A stretch of 64,000 nucleotides of DNA, taken from contig NZ_QOKZ01000006.1 of assembly GCF_003697785.1 (NCBI RefSeq), positions 264,044-328,043 on the forward strand. The letters run 5' to 3'. Below the pieces are notes generated by a model. That model was not told the origin of the DNA, ran no database searches, and was given only the letters and a program-made list of their open reading frames with translations. Positions 30,388 through 38,247 of the stretch are shown one piece after another. Position 1 is the first letter of the stretch, and the number at the start of each line of letters is the position of its first letter. A program made the position numbers and the translations under genes. Origin of the DNA: Paracoccus alkanivorans (GTDB taxonomy: Bacteria; Pseudomonadota; Alphaproteobacteria; Rhodobacterales; Rhodobacteraceae).

Positions 30388-31299
30388 ATGGACCGAATTC
30401 ATCAGATGCGCATCTTCGTTCAGGTCGTGGAGAGCGGGAATTTCACGCGCGCGGCCGCAGCACTCGGCCTGCCGCGCTCTACCGTATCCAGCATGGTGCA
30501 GGCGCTCGAGGACCGCCTGGGCGTTCAACTCTTGCAGCGCACGACCCGCGTGGTGCGTCCGACGCAGGAAGGTCTGCAATTCGCCGATACCGCCCGCGAC
30601 CTGGTTGACGCTGTCGCTCAGGCCGAAGGCCAGTTCCGGCATCGGCCCGAAGAGGTCTCCGGTCGTTTGCGTATCGACATGCCAAGCCGGATTGCGCGGC
30701 GCCTCGTCATCCCGCATCTGCAGGACTTTCGCAGGCTCTATCCGGCGGTGGCGCTGGACATCAGTGCCACCGACCGGATGATCGACCTGGTTTCAGAAGG
30801 GATCGATGCGGTGGTGCGCCTGGCCGTGCTGGAGGACAGCGACCTGATCTGCCGCAGGATTGGTGTGGTGCCGATACTGACCTGCGGTGGCGCCGACTAC
30901 ATCGCGCGTTACGGAACGCCGAGGACTCCTGCCGATCTGACGGATCATCATCTGGTCAATTATGCGCTCCGGATGCCCGCCCTTTCCGCCGAGTGGGACG
31001 GGCTGGAGAACGGACGCGAGATCACCGTTGCCATGCAAAGCCATCTCTGCGTCGACAATGCCGAGAGCTATGTCGCCGGGGCGCTGCACGGGCACGGGCT
31101 GATCCAGGTGCCTGCGCATGACGTGGCCGACGACATTGCCGCCGGACGTCTGGTCGAAGTGCTGGGCGATTACCGCCCTGCTCCGATCCCGATTTCCATC
31201 CTTTATGCCCGGCGACGGCATCTCGCGCCTCGCCTGAAGGTGTTCATGGACTGGATGGAGGGGCTGCTGCGTGCCGAAGGGTTCGCCGAACTTCAATAA
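30388..31299 (+). CDS. LysR-family regulator (SDR module)
   Basis: A 303-residue LTTR of the CrgA/DhcR-like subgroup. The N-terminal winged HTH is clear (FVQVVESGNFTRAAAALGLP, then STVSSMVQALEDRLGVQLLQ), followed by the periplasmic-binding-like effector domain (RLRIDMPSRIARRLVIPHL). It is divergent from the SDR gene over a 126-bp region with a perfect inverted repeat. It presumably activates or represses the SDR gene in response to an unknown ligand. Confidence 0.93.
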   Translation: MDRIHQMRIFVQVVESGNFTRAAAALGLPRSTVSSMVQALEDRLGVQLLQRTTRVVRPTQEGLQFADTARDLVDAVAQAEGQFRHRPEEVSGRLRIDMPSRIARRLVIPHLQDFRRLYPAVALDISATDRMIDLVSEGIDAVVRLAVLEDSDLICRRIGVVPILTCGGADYIARYGTPRTPADLTDHHLVNYALRMPALSAEWDGLENGREITVAMQSHLCVDNAESYVAGALHGHGLIQVPAHDVADDIAAGRLVEVLGDYRPAPIPISILYARRRHLAPRLKVFMDWMEGLLRAEGFAELQ

Positions 31300-31707
31300 T
31301 CAAGACAGTTCGGGAGCCGCAACGGGCACACCGTGAAATGCGGTGGCGATAGCATTCGAGATCATTGGCCGGCCGTTTCGATCAATGCATCCAGCAAGCC
31401 GGAGGCATCCCCGTTCACGACGATCCAATTCATTACCTCTTCCGTCATCGAAGTCTCATTCGAATCGCTTATGGTCGAACCATATGACGATGCTGCATAT
31501 ACAGCCGAGCGGATCTGCCGCTTTGGCTGGCGACGCGGAGCCATATCGGCGACAGGCCAATGTTACCGGAATTGCCCGACATCCGGTCTGGCTCCGCGAT
31601 GACAGGAAGGCTTCGATCTATATCCCGGCAGCCCATCGCCTGTGACGAGAGCCCGCGGTCTTGATGTTGGCAAGTGCCGGTTTCGGGCCTCGGGAAACGA
31701 TCACCGG
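31300..31707. other. 408-bp region with no recognisable gene
   Basis: Between the LysR stop and the end of the DUF2207 gene both strands carry only short frames with no family pattern. A minus-strand frame (31362-31544) is open but has no support. No hairpin terminator was evident. Confidence 0.45.
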
Positions 31708-33639
31708 CTACCAACCGCCGCCGCCGCCGCCTCCACCGCCGCCACCGGAAAAGCCGCCGCCACCGGAGAAACCGGAAGACGAGCTTTGCGATACCGGCAA
31801 CGAGGCGGTGAAACTGTCCGACAGGGAATCCGCCATGTTGCCGAGGCTGGCACCGACATCGCCGGAACTGAAACCCGTGCCGTGATACCAGTGTGGCCCG
31901 GCATAGGCGACGGTGCCCGCCGCAAGCGCCGTTGCCAGCCATGCGTCGAATGTCCGCGACCATGGTTTCTCGACCCCGAGCGCAACGGCATAGGGCAGCA
32001 ATGTCTCGAAATGCTGTGGCGACATCCGGGGCGTGTCCTGCATGTTCATCCGGTCTTTTTCGGCAAAGGTCAGATATTGCTTGAGACCGGCGATCTCCGC
32101 CGAACGTTTCTGCCCGATTTGTGTCGGCGCGCCCATGATGCAGAAAAAGACGATATTGGTAATCACGAGCCCCGCGACGATCGCGAGCATGCGCAAATCG
32201 AACTCGATCCGTGTCAGCATCTCGAAGACGCCGCCCGCCATGTTCAGCCCGATGAAGCCGATGACAGCCGTCACGATCACCGCCCGGATCCGCGCTCCAA
32301 GCGAGTGCGCCCCGCGGAACTGGCGCCCTATACTGACGGCGAATATGGCAACGACGATGGAGGGAACGATCATGGCGAAAATGGCCGCGATGGTTTGCGG
32401 CGCGAAACCCTCCATCGCGATGACGAGCAACAGCACGGCCACCGAAAAAAATGCGCCGAACCCGAGGTAGAGCGGGTTGGAGCGGTAGAACTGGTTTCGA
32501 TGTTCCGATTCCACCGCCCGCCGGAACGCACGGCCGATCGACTGCACCCTGTCACCATTCGACTTGTTGACGGCAAGCGTATCGCCATCAGCAGGCAGCG
32601 CATTGAGAATGGCGCGTTGTCCGATGCCGATCCCCTCGGGAACGCCATTGCCCTTGCGGCGGATCGTCATGGTCCGCTTCGGCCGGTCGAGTTCCAGATG
32701 GCCCTTGACGGCAAGGTCGATCACCGAGGCGGAGAAGGCTTTCCATCCATCTCCGCGAAAGCCGCGCTTCTCGATATAGTTTGCAAGTGCCGGAGAGATG
32801 CCCTCCGGCGCTGTCCAGCGCGGCACGACGATGTCTTTGGGCGGATCGCGCCCCACCCTGTTCCAGGCCCACAGGTAGAAGGCGAATATGATCGCCAGGC
32901 CGCCGGCACCGATGATCCAGCCCAGATTGTCCGGCCGCCAGTCGGCGTTCAGTTCCTCCTCGGAGACCGGCGCGACCACGCCCTTCGGGAAGGCAACGAC
33001 CGCGGTCAATCCCTCTCGCCGGTCAAGCGCCCGCTTGGCCTCGACAAGAACACGGTTCCCGCCATCGACAATCTCGGCCTGGGCGGCCTGCTCGGTCGAT
33101 CCGTGGGAACCGGTGAAATAGGTCACATCGGTCGCGCGGCCACCGGAGGGCAGCCTGATCTCGGCGCTCGCTTCCAGGACCGGGAAGTCCCAGCCATTGC
33201 CGGTGACGTTCCAGTAAAGCTCGTCATGGTCGTCGAAATAGCGGATCTGCCGTGTCGTGTCATAGATGATCTCGTAGCTGTGCACATCGTGAGGCAAGAC
33301 AACATCCGCATCGCCAATCCGGATACGCAGCACGCCCGAATCCCGCTCGACACTGTATGGCTCGTCCTTGCCGTCGCGCCTCACCGATCGCACATCCAGC
33401 CGCACCTCCCGGGTGCGGCCATTCGCATCCTCGTAGCGCAGCGGAATATCCCGGAAGATACCGCGGGAGATCTGCTCGCCCTCGGCATTGACGGTGATGG
33501 TTTCGGTTACCGTCAGCGTGGCATCCGCACCGACATCGATCAGCGCATGGAAATTCCGGATCTCCTCATCCGCGAGGGCAACCCCCGCCAGCCCGAGGAT
33601 GAACAGGAAGGCCGCAAGGAGACGCATCAGGGTTTTCAT
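31708..33639 (-). CDS. DUF2207-domain membrane protein (YciQ-like)
   Basis: A 643-residue protein: signal peptide (MKTLMRLLAAFLFILGLAG..., cut near ALA), a large beta-rich periplasmic DUF2207 domain, a membrane segment near residue 240 (WIIGAGGLAIIFAFYLW), a cytoplasmic part and further hydrophobic segments near 430-530. The last 25 residues are a Ser/Gly tail (GGGFSGGGG pattern ending in W), typical of this family. It lies 10 bp downstream of lemA, and the two gene families are often paired. Biochemical function unknown; an envelope role is inferred. Confidence 0.9.
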   Translation of the reverse strand: MKTLMRLLAAFLFILGLAGVALADEEIRNFHALIDVGADATLTVTETITVNAEGEQISRGIFRDIPLRYEDANGRTREVRLDVRSVRRDGKDEPYSVERDSGVLRIRIGDADVVLPHDVHSYEIIYDTTRQIRYFDDHDELYWNVTGNGWDFPVLEASAEIRLPSGGRATDVTYFTGSHGSTEQAAQAEIVDGGNRVLVEAKRALDRREGLTAVVAFPKGVVAPVSEEELNADWRPDNLGWIIGAGGLAIIFAFYLWAWNRVGRDPPKDIVVPRWTAPEGISPALANYIEKRGFRGDGWKAFSASVIDLAVKGHLELDRPKRTMTIRRKGNGVPEGIGIGQRAILNALPADGDTLAVNKSNGDRVQSIGRAFRRAVESEHRNQFYRSNPLYLGFGAFFSVAVLLLVIAMEGFAPQTIAAIFAMIVPSIVVAIFAVSIGRQFRGAHSLGARIRAVIVTAVIGFIGLNMAGGVFEMLTRIEFDLRMLAIVAGLVITNIVFFCIMGAPTQIGQKRSAEIAGLKQYLTFAEKDRMNMQDTPRMSPQHFETLLPYAVALGVEKPWSRTFDAWLATALAAGTVAYAGPHWYHGTGFSSGDVGASLGNMADSLSDSFTASLPVSQSSSSGFSGGGGFSGGGGGGGGGGGW

Positions 33640-33649
33640 GAGCCCGCCG

Positions 33650-34219
33650 TCAGTTGAACGATACTTTCGGCACCGCGCGGTCCTCCGCATTCTCGATCTC
33701 GAAGAATTCCTCCTGGCTGAAGCCGAAAGTGTTGGCAATCAGGTTGGAAGGAAAGCTTTCGACCTTGATGTTCAGGTTGCGCGTCGCGCCGTTATAGTAG
33801 CGGCGCGACATCTGGATTTCGCCTTCCAGCGCTTCGAGCGAGCCTTGCAACTGCACGAAATTCTCGTTCGCCTTGAGGTCCGGATAGGCTTCCGCCACCG
33901 CGAAGAGCCTGCCAAGCGCCTGCCCCAGCATGCCCTCCACCTGCGCGCGGCCGGCAACGTCATCGCGCGGCATGCCTTGCGCGCGGGTGCGCAGTTCGGT
34001 TACTTCCTTCAGCGCCGCACGCTCGTGCTGGGCATAGCCTTTCACGGTCTCGATCAGGTTGGGGATCAGGTCGGCGCGGCGCTTGAGCTGCACGTCTATG
34101 CCCGACCAGGCCTCCCGCACCATCTGGCGGGCCCGCACCAGGCCGTTATAGGCGATGATCACATAACCGGCGATGGCCAGGAGGATAACGAGCACGATAG
34201 TTCCGAAACCAAAATCCAT
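33650..34219 (-). CDS. lemA: LemA family protein
   Basis: A 189-residue membrane-anchored protein. One N-terminal hydrophobic segment (TIVLVILLAIAGYVII) is followed by a helical domain with the hallmark YNGLVRARQMVREAWSGIDVQLKRR, RADLIPNLIETVKGYA and the later FVQLQGSLEALEGEI. Function is not established; members are linked to the cell envelope. It is first of a two-gene unit with the DUF2207 gene. Confidence 0.94.
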   Translation of the reverse strand: MDFGFGTIVLVILLAIAGYVIIAYNGLVRARQMVREAWSGIDVQLKRRADLIPNLIETVKGYAQHERAALKEVTELRTRAQGMPRDDVAGRAQVEGMLGQALGRLFAVAEAYPDLKANENFVQLQGSLEALEGEIQMSRRYYNGATRNLNIKVESFPSNLIANTFGFSQEEFFEIENAEDRAVPKVSFN

Positions 34220-34531
34220 GATCCAATTCCCATTTCAACAACGTTCAGAGCGGCAAAATAAAGAAACCGCGCCGTATACCCGTATAGTTGTGGCTGTAAT
34301 GAGCGAAACAGGCAACCATCTGATGGCAAACATCGCCGTCGGGACGAAAAGGCGGCCGTTCCCGCAACGTTTCCTACATGTGGCGGGGTAATTCGTCCGG
34401 AGCGTTCTTACGGCGCGAAGCCGGGTTGCAGCGGTCTGACGCCCTGATCCCGGGCGTAGTATCCGGGTAACACCCGCATGCGCCTTACTGGTCCTAGACT
34501 GCGAACAGAACCATCAGCAAGGGAGGATGAG
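34220..34531. other. Promoter-containing gap between lemA and the DJ-1/PfpI gene
   Basis: 312 bp with divergent genes on either side. It should hold both promoters. I see no gene, repeat or clear operator. Confidence 0.4.
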
Positions 34532-35089
34532 ATGGCGAAGATCCTGATGATCACCGGCGATTTCACCGAGGATTACGAAACCATGGTCCCGTTCCAGGCG
34601 CTTCTGGCCTGTGGCCACGAGGTCGATGCGGTCTGTCCCGGCAAGAAGGCGGGCGACACGGTCAAAACCGCGATCCACGATTTCGAGGGCGACCAGACCT
34701 ATTCCGAGAAACCCGGCCATAATTTCGCGCTGAACGCCGATTTCGACGCTGTGGATGCCGCCGGCTATGATGCGTTGGTCGTGCCGGGAGGCCGGGCGCC
34801 CGAATACCTGCGGATGAATCAGGAGGTTCTGGCGAAGGTGCGGCATTTCTTCGAGGCGAAGAAGCCCGTCGCGGCCATCTGCCATGGTGCGCAACTGCTG
34901 GCCGCCGCGGGGGTGCTCGAGGGGCGGACCTGTTCGGCCTATCCGGCCTGTGCCCACGAGGTCACGGCCTCGGGCGGCAGTTTTGCCGATATTCCGGTGA
35001 CAGAGGCGGTGACCGATGGTAATCTGGTCACAGCGCCGGCCTGGCCCGCCCACCCGGCATGGCTCAGGCAATTCATGGCCCTTCTCTGA
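34532..35089 (+). CDS. DJ-1/PfpI family protein
   Basis: A 185-residue class I glutamine amidotransferase-like protein. [18 protein letters not shown] opens the fold, [12 protein letters not shown] forms the next loop and [13 protein letters not shown] contains the nucleophile-elbow Cys (with the following His), as in PfpI/YhbO proteases and deglycases. ATG 34532 has GGGAGGATGAG upstream; the frame extends to 34478 without support. It is followed 21 bp later by the RHH gene, so the two may be co-transcribed. Activity (deglycase, chaperone or peptidase) cannot be decided. Confidence 0.9.
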   Translation: MAKILMITGDFTEDYETMVPFQALLACGHEVDAVCPGKKAGDTVKTAIHDFEGDQTYSEKPGHNFALNADFDAVDAAGYDALVVPGGRAPEYLRMNQEVLAKVRHFFEAKKPVAAICHGAQLLAAAGVLEGRTCSAYPACAHEVTASGGSFADIPVTEAVTDGNLVTAPAWPAHPAWLRQFMALL

Positions 35090-35110
35090 CAGCGACGAAA
35101 AGGACGCCCG

Positions 35111-35473
35111 ATGTGCGAGCTTTTCATCAAGGCCGACGCCAACCAATGGCAGAGCCGCACCCACAGCCTGCGCATCGACGGCGTGTCAACCTCGATCCGG
35201 ATCGAGAACCACTTCTGGGACACGCTGACCGAGATCGGAAGGCGCGACGGGATGACCGTCGCGCAGCTTATCACCCGGTTATGGCACGAGGCGATGGATG
35301 CCGACCATGATCTGGGCAACTTCACGTCGTTCCTTCGGGTCTGCTGCGCACGCTACCATGCGCTGATCGCTGCCGGCGAGGTATCGGCCGATCTGCATGT
35401 GCCGATCGCCGGCCATCCGGCGCGGGAAATCCTTGCGCGCGAACAACAACGGCGCAACCTGCGTATGAATTGA
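35111..35473 (+). CDS. Ribbon-helix-helix (RHH_4) domain protein
   Basis: A 120-residue protein with an N-terminal RHH-type DNA-binding unit: HSLRIDGVSTSIRIENHFWD as the strand and helix, then GMTVAQLITRLWHEAM. The C-terminal half is helical (FTSFLRVCCARYHAL). Relatives are often misnamed aryl-sulfate sulfotransferases. Probable small regulator; its targets are unknown. It follows the DJ-1/PfpI gene by 21 bp. Confidence 0.82.
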   Translation: MCELFIKADANQWQSRTHSLRIDGVSTSIRIENHFWDTLTEIGRRDGMTVAQLITRLWHEAMDADHDLGNFTSFLRVCCARYHALIAAGEVSADLHVPIAGHPAREILAREQQRRNLRMN

Positions 35474-35791
35474 GGCCGCCTCGCCGATGGCGGAATGACG
35501 TATGTTCCGATCTCGACTCCCGCCGTTCGACAAGGCAATATCTACGCACGCCCCTGCCCCACCCGCCCCGCCGTGTTCGTGCGCATTGCCGGGCGGAGCC
35601 GGCCTCGTTTACATCAATCGCGAATCCACAGGTCGCTTTGGAAAGGCCATCTCATCCGGTGAGACCGCCGGATCGGATAGCCCGTTGATTACGCCGCCTG
35701 TAGCCGAACGCGCAATCCAACTTTCCTTTCCCTTTAATTTGTTCCTATTTTGTTCTATAATGCCGGAGTCAGTTGCAAGAAGGTTGCGATC
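35474..35791. other. Gap upstream of the 2H phosphoesterase gene
   Basis: 318 bp without a credible gene. The left two thirds show nothing recognisable. The right end is AT-rich and contains the LexA-type box and a -10 hexamer described separately. Confidence 0.5.
35741..35761 (+). promoter_or_regulatory. LexA (SOS) box GTTC-N7-GTTC overlapping a promoter
   Basis: GTTC (35741-35744), seven bases, GTTC (35752-35755) matches the LexA operator known in Rhodobacter sphaeroides and other alphaproteobacteria. A consensus TATAAT follows at 35756-35761, so bound LexA would cover the promoter. The downstream ATG is at 35792. Confidence 0.7.
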
Positions 35792-36352
35792 ATGACCAGA
35801 CATATCCTTTTCGACCGGCGCCGGCCCCGGCACATCCTTTTCTTTGCAGCGGTTCCGCCGCCGCCTTTCGCCACATATGTCCAGCAGATCTGGCCGATCA
35901 TCGGCACCGGTGACAGGCTTCGTGACAGGACACTTCACATGACCATCTTACCGGTCATCGGGAAGGATGTCGTGGATCCGTGGCTGGTTCGCGCCCTGAC
36001 CGGAGCCCTTGCGGGTTTCAGCTTTCCGGCATTCGATATCACCTTCGATCGGCTCGTGGCATTCAAGGCAAGGAAAAAACGGCCGATCGTCTTGAGAACG
36101 CCAGAAGCGAATGCCCCGGTGGACCGGCTTGCCCAAACAGTCGGACGCGCCCTGAAGCGGGTATTCCCGGCTTTCCCGAAGCCGGGCAAGGTCACGCCGC
36201 ATGTCACGCTTGCCTATGGAGCGGGTTTTGACGGGGAACGTCTTTTACCCGCTCCCCTCGGGTGGCACATTCGGGATATCGCGCTGATCGACAGCGTGCA
36301 GGGAGAAGGGCGTCATATCCAGTTGGCAAGGTGGCGTCTCGGCTCCGACTGA
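35792..36352 (+). CDS. 2H phosphoesterase, 2'-5' RNA ligase (LigT/ThpR)-like
   Basis: A 186-residue soluble protein with the two His-x-Thr motifs of 2H phosphoesterases: HMT at 49-51 (in RTLHMTILPV) and HVT at 137-139 (in TPHVTLAYG). Such enzymes act on 2',5' or cyclic phosphodiesters in RNA. An in-frame ATG at 35750 overlaps the LexA-type box and promoter, so 35792 is the sensible start. The N-terminal 15 residues are very basic. It is monocistronic. SOS control is inferred from the box at 35741; a role in repair of damaged RNA or tRNA ends is conjecture. Confidence 0.85.
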   Translation: MTRHILFDRRRPRHILFFAAVPPPPFATYVQQIWPIIGTGDRLRDRTLHMTILPVIGKDVVDPWLVRALTGALAGFSFPAFDITFDRLVAFKARKKRPIVLRTPEANAPVDRLAQTVGRALKRVFPAFPKPGKVTPHVTLAYGAGFDGERLLPAPLGWHIRDIALIDSVQGEGRHIQLARWRLGSD

Positions 36353-36526
36353 CATTCTGGGGATCGGCAAGCATGCCCGGACTGCGGTCATTCAATCCAT
36401 TCCGGTCACACAACCGCAAGCCCGCCACTGGCAGGGGCATAACCGAACAGTTCCGCCCGCCCCGGCCTAGCCATGGGCTACGGCACGGAAAAGCTGGCCG
36501 TTAGGACCTATCCGCGTGGAGATTTC

Positions 36527-37432
36527 TTAACTTTTCCAGTTCAGCCCGGCAGTTTGCCGCAAACGCTCTGCCGCGAAATCTATGAATGCGCGGACTTTCG
36601 GCGCGGCACGGCGCCCCTCGATATGGACCAGGTGAATCGGCAGCGGTTCGGGCTCCCAATCCTCAAGCACGGTTCGCAGCGTTCCGGCCTCCAGATCGGG
36701 GCTGACCTGGTAGGAAAGCGCCTGGCAGATGCCCCAGCCACCGCGGGTGATCTCGATAGCGGCGGCTATGCTGCTGACGCTGAGCCGCGGCTCCACTCTG
36801 ACCACATGTTCGCCACCCGGTCCGAAACGCCATTGCCGGCCGGCATTGAGCGGCGCGACCGACATGACGCGATGAGAGATCAGTTCGTCCGGATCCCGTG
36901 GCCAACCCCGCTTTGCGAAATAAGCGGGGGCACCGCAGACGACGCGGCGGACCTGCCCGACCCGGATGGCGGCAAGACCGGAGGAAGGCAGCGGGCCAAT
37001 GCGCAGGGCAATATCGAAGCCTTCCTCGACGATGTTCACGACCCGGTCAATCATCAGCACGTCCACGCTCACGCCTGGGTGGCGGTCAAGAAACTCCGTC
37101 ACGATCGGAGCGATGTAGATCCGCCCGAACTCCTGCGGACAGGTGATGCGAAGCTGCCCAACGGGAGTCTGGGCCGCACCGGTAGCCGCTTCGTCAGCCG
37201 CCTGAAGATTGGCCAGGACTTCGCGCACGTCCTGCAGATAGGCCCGCCCCACATCCGTCAGCCTAACCTGCCGCGTGGTGCGCGTGAAAAGCCGAACCCC
37301 GAGCGCGGTTTCGAGCGCGCCGATGCCTCGCGTCGCGGACGGCGCGCTCAAACCCACGGCGCGGGCACCGGCGGCAAAGCTTTCGGCCTCTGCCACCGCA
37401 ACGAACACTTTCAGGCTTTGCAAGCGATCCAT
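36527..37432 (-). CDS. LysR-family regulator (GST/flavin reductase module)
   Basis: A 301-residue LTTR. The HTH is visible in VAEAESFAAGARAVGLSAPS and GALETALGVRLFTRTTRQV, followed by an effector domain (LRITCPQEFGRIYIAP). It belongs to the same broad subgroup as the other CrgA-like regulators here. It is divergent from the GST gene with 140 bp between, including an AT-rich inverted repeat at 37443-37458. It likely controls the GST and PNPOx-like reductase genes. Confidence 0.92.
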   Translation of the reverse strand: MDRLQSLKVFVAVAEAESFAAGARAVGLSAPSATRGIGALETALGVRLFTRTTRQVRLTDVGRAYLQDVREVLANLQAADEAATGAAQTPVGQLRITCPQEFGRIYIAPIVTEFLDRHPGVSVDVLMIDRVVNIVEEGFDIALRIGPLPSSGLAAIRVGQVRRVVCGAPAYFAKRGWPRDPDELISHRVMSVAPLNAGRQWRFGPGGEHVVRVEPRLSVSSIAAAIEITRGGWGICQALSYQVSPDLEAGTLRTVLEDWEPEPLPIHLVHIEGRRAAPKVRAFIDFAAERLRQTAGLNWKS

Positions 37433-37442
37433 GAGCTCCCTA

Positions 37443-37458
37443 TTGTTTCAATAAACAA
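37443..37458. promoter_or_regulatory. Inverted repeat in lysR-GST divergent region
   Basis: TTGTTT (37443-37448) and AAACAA (37453-37458) form a perfect 6-bp repeat with a 4-bp spacer, 10 bp upstream of the lysR start. A LysR autoregulatory site is likely, but the AT-rich context makes chance more probable than for the other operators. Confidence 0.4.
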
Positions 37459-37572
37459 AATACTAACTTTCAAAAGAAATCCATTATTTCACAATTAACC
37501 AATCTTTAAGTTGACGTCTACCGACACGCGCTGCCCCGGCAGCTTCATCTCTTGATTTGAAAGGAGTCTTCC

Positions 37573-38214
37573 ATGCCCGACGTGAATGCCCACAATAGCG
37601 CGCCAGTGACCCTTTATCGCAATCCGAAATCCGGTCATTGCCACCGGGTCGAGCTGATGCTCGCGCTGCTGGATGTTCCCTATGAGACCATTGATCTCGA
37701 CATGGGGAACGGGGCGCACAAGGCGCCCGAATATCTCAGGATCAGCCCGCTCGGGCAGGTTCCGGCGATCGAGGACAACGGCGTGACCCTGTCGGACTCG
37801 AACGCGATTCTCACCTATCTGGTCGAGCGCTACGGCGACACTGCCGTCTGGCGGGGCGCCGACCCGGTCGAAAAGGCGGAAGTGCAGCGCTGGCTGTCCA
37901 TCGCGGCCGGAGAGATCGCGGCAGGTCCCTGCGCCGCGCGGCTCGTCACGCTGTTCGGCGCCAATCTCGACCACGAGGCGGCGAAGGCCAGGGCGCATGC
38001 CCTTTTTGCCGTGATGGAGACGCATCTGACCGGTCGCGACTGGCTGGCGGCGGCGCATCCGACGCTCGCCGATATCGCGGGCTACAGCTATATCTCCCAC
38101 GCGCCCGAGGGCGGGGTCAGCCTGTCCCCCTACCCCTCGATCCGGGCCTGGCTTGGCCGCATCGAGGCGCTCCCGGGCTTCGTGGGCATGGCCCGCTCTC
38201 CCGAACTGGCGTGA
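37573..38214 (+). CDS. Glutathione S-transferase
   Basis: A 213-residue cytosolic GST. The thioredoxin-like N-terminal domain has YRNPKSGHCHRVELMLALL and the cis-Pro/glutathione-binding LGQVPAIEDNGVTLSDSNAI with the Ser/Asp pair. The all-helical C-terminal domain contains HPTLADIAGYSYI. GSTs conjugate or isomerise electrophiles with glutathione. It begins an apparent two-gene unit with the flavin reductase 33 bp downstream and is divergent from a LysR gene, suggesting an inducible detoxification module. Confidence 0.93.
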   Translation: MPDVNAHNSAPVTLYRNPKSGHCHRVELMLALLDVPYETIDLDMGNGAHKAPEYLRISPLGQVPAIEDNGVTLSDSNAILTYLVERYGDTAVWRGADPVEKAEVQRWLSIAAGEIAAGPCAARLVTLFGANLDHEAAKARAHALFAVMETHLTGRDWLAAAHPTLADIAGYSYISHAPEGGVSLSPYPSIRAWLGRIEALPGFVGMARSPELA

Positions 38215-38247
38215 ACCCGGAAACAGAAGAACGGATGCGGCGCAGCC

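Noticed and set aside
31710..31760. CCGCCGCCACC-type short tandem repeat
   Set aside because: It encodes the glycine-rich C-terminal tail of the DUF2207 protein, not an independent repeat element or CRISPR.
31642..33657. 671-codon plus-strand open frame
   Set aside because: It is antisense to the DUF2207 gene; the composition is His/Arg/Asp-rich as expected for a shadow frame, with no family signature.
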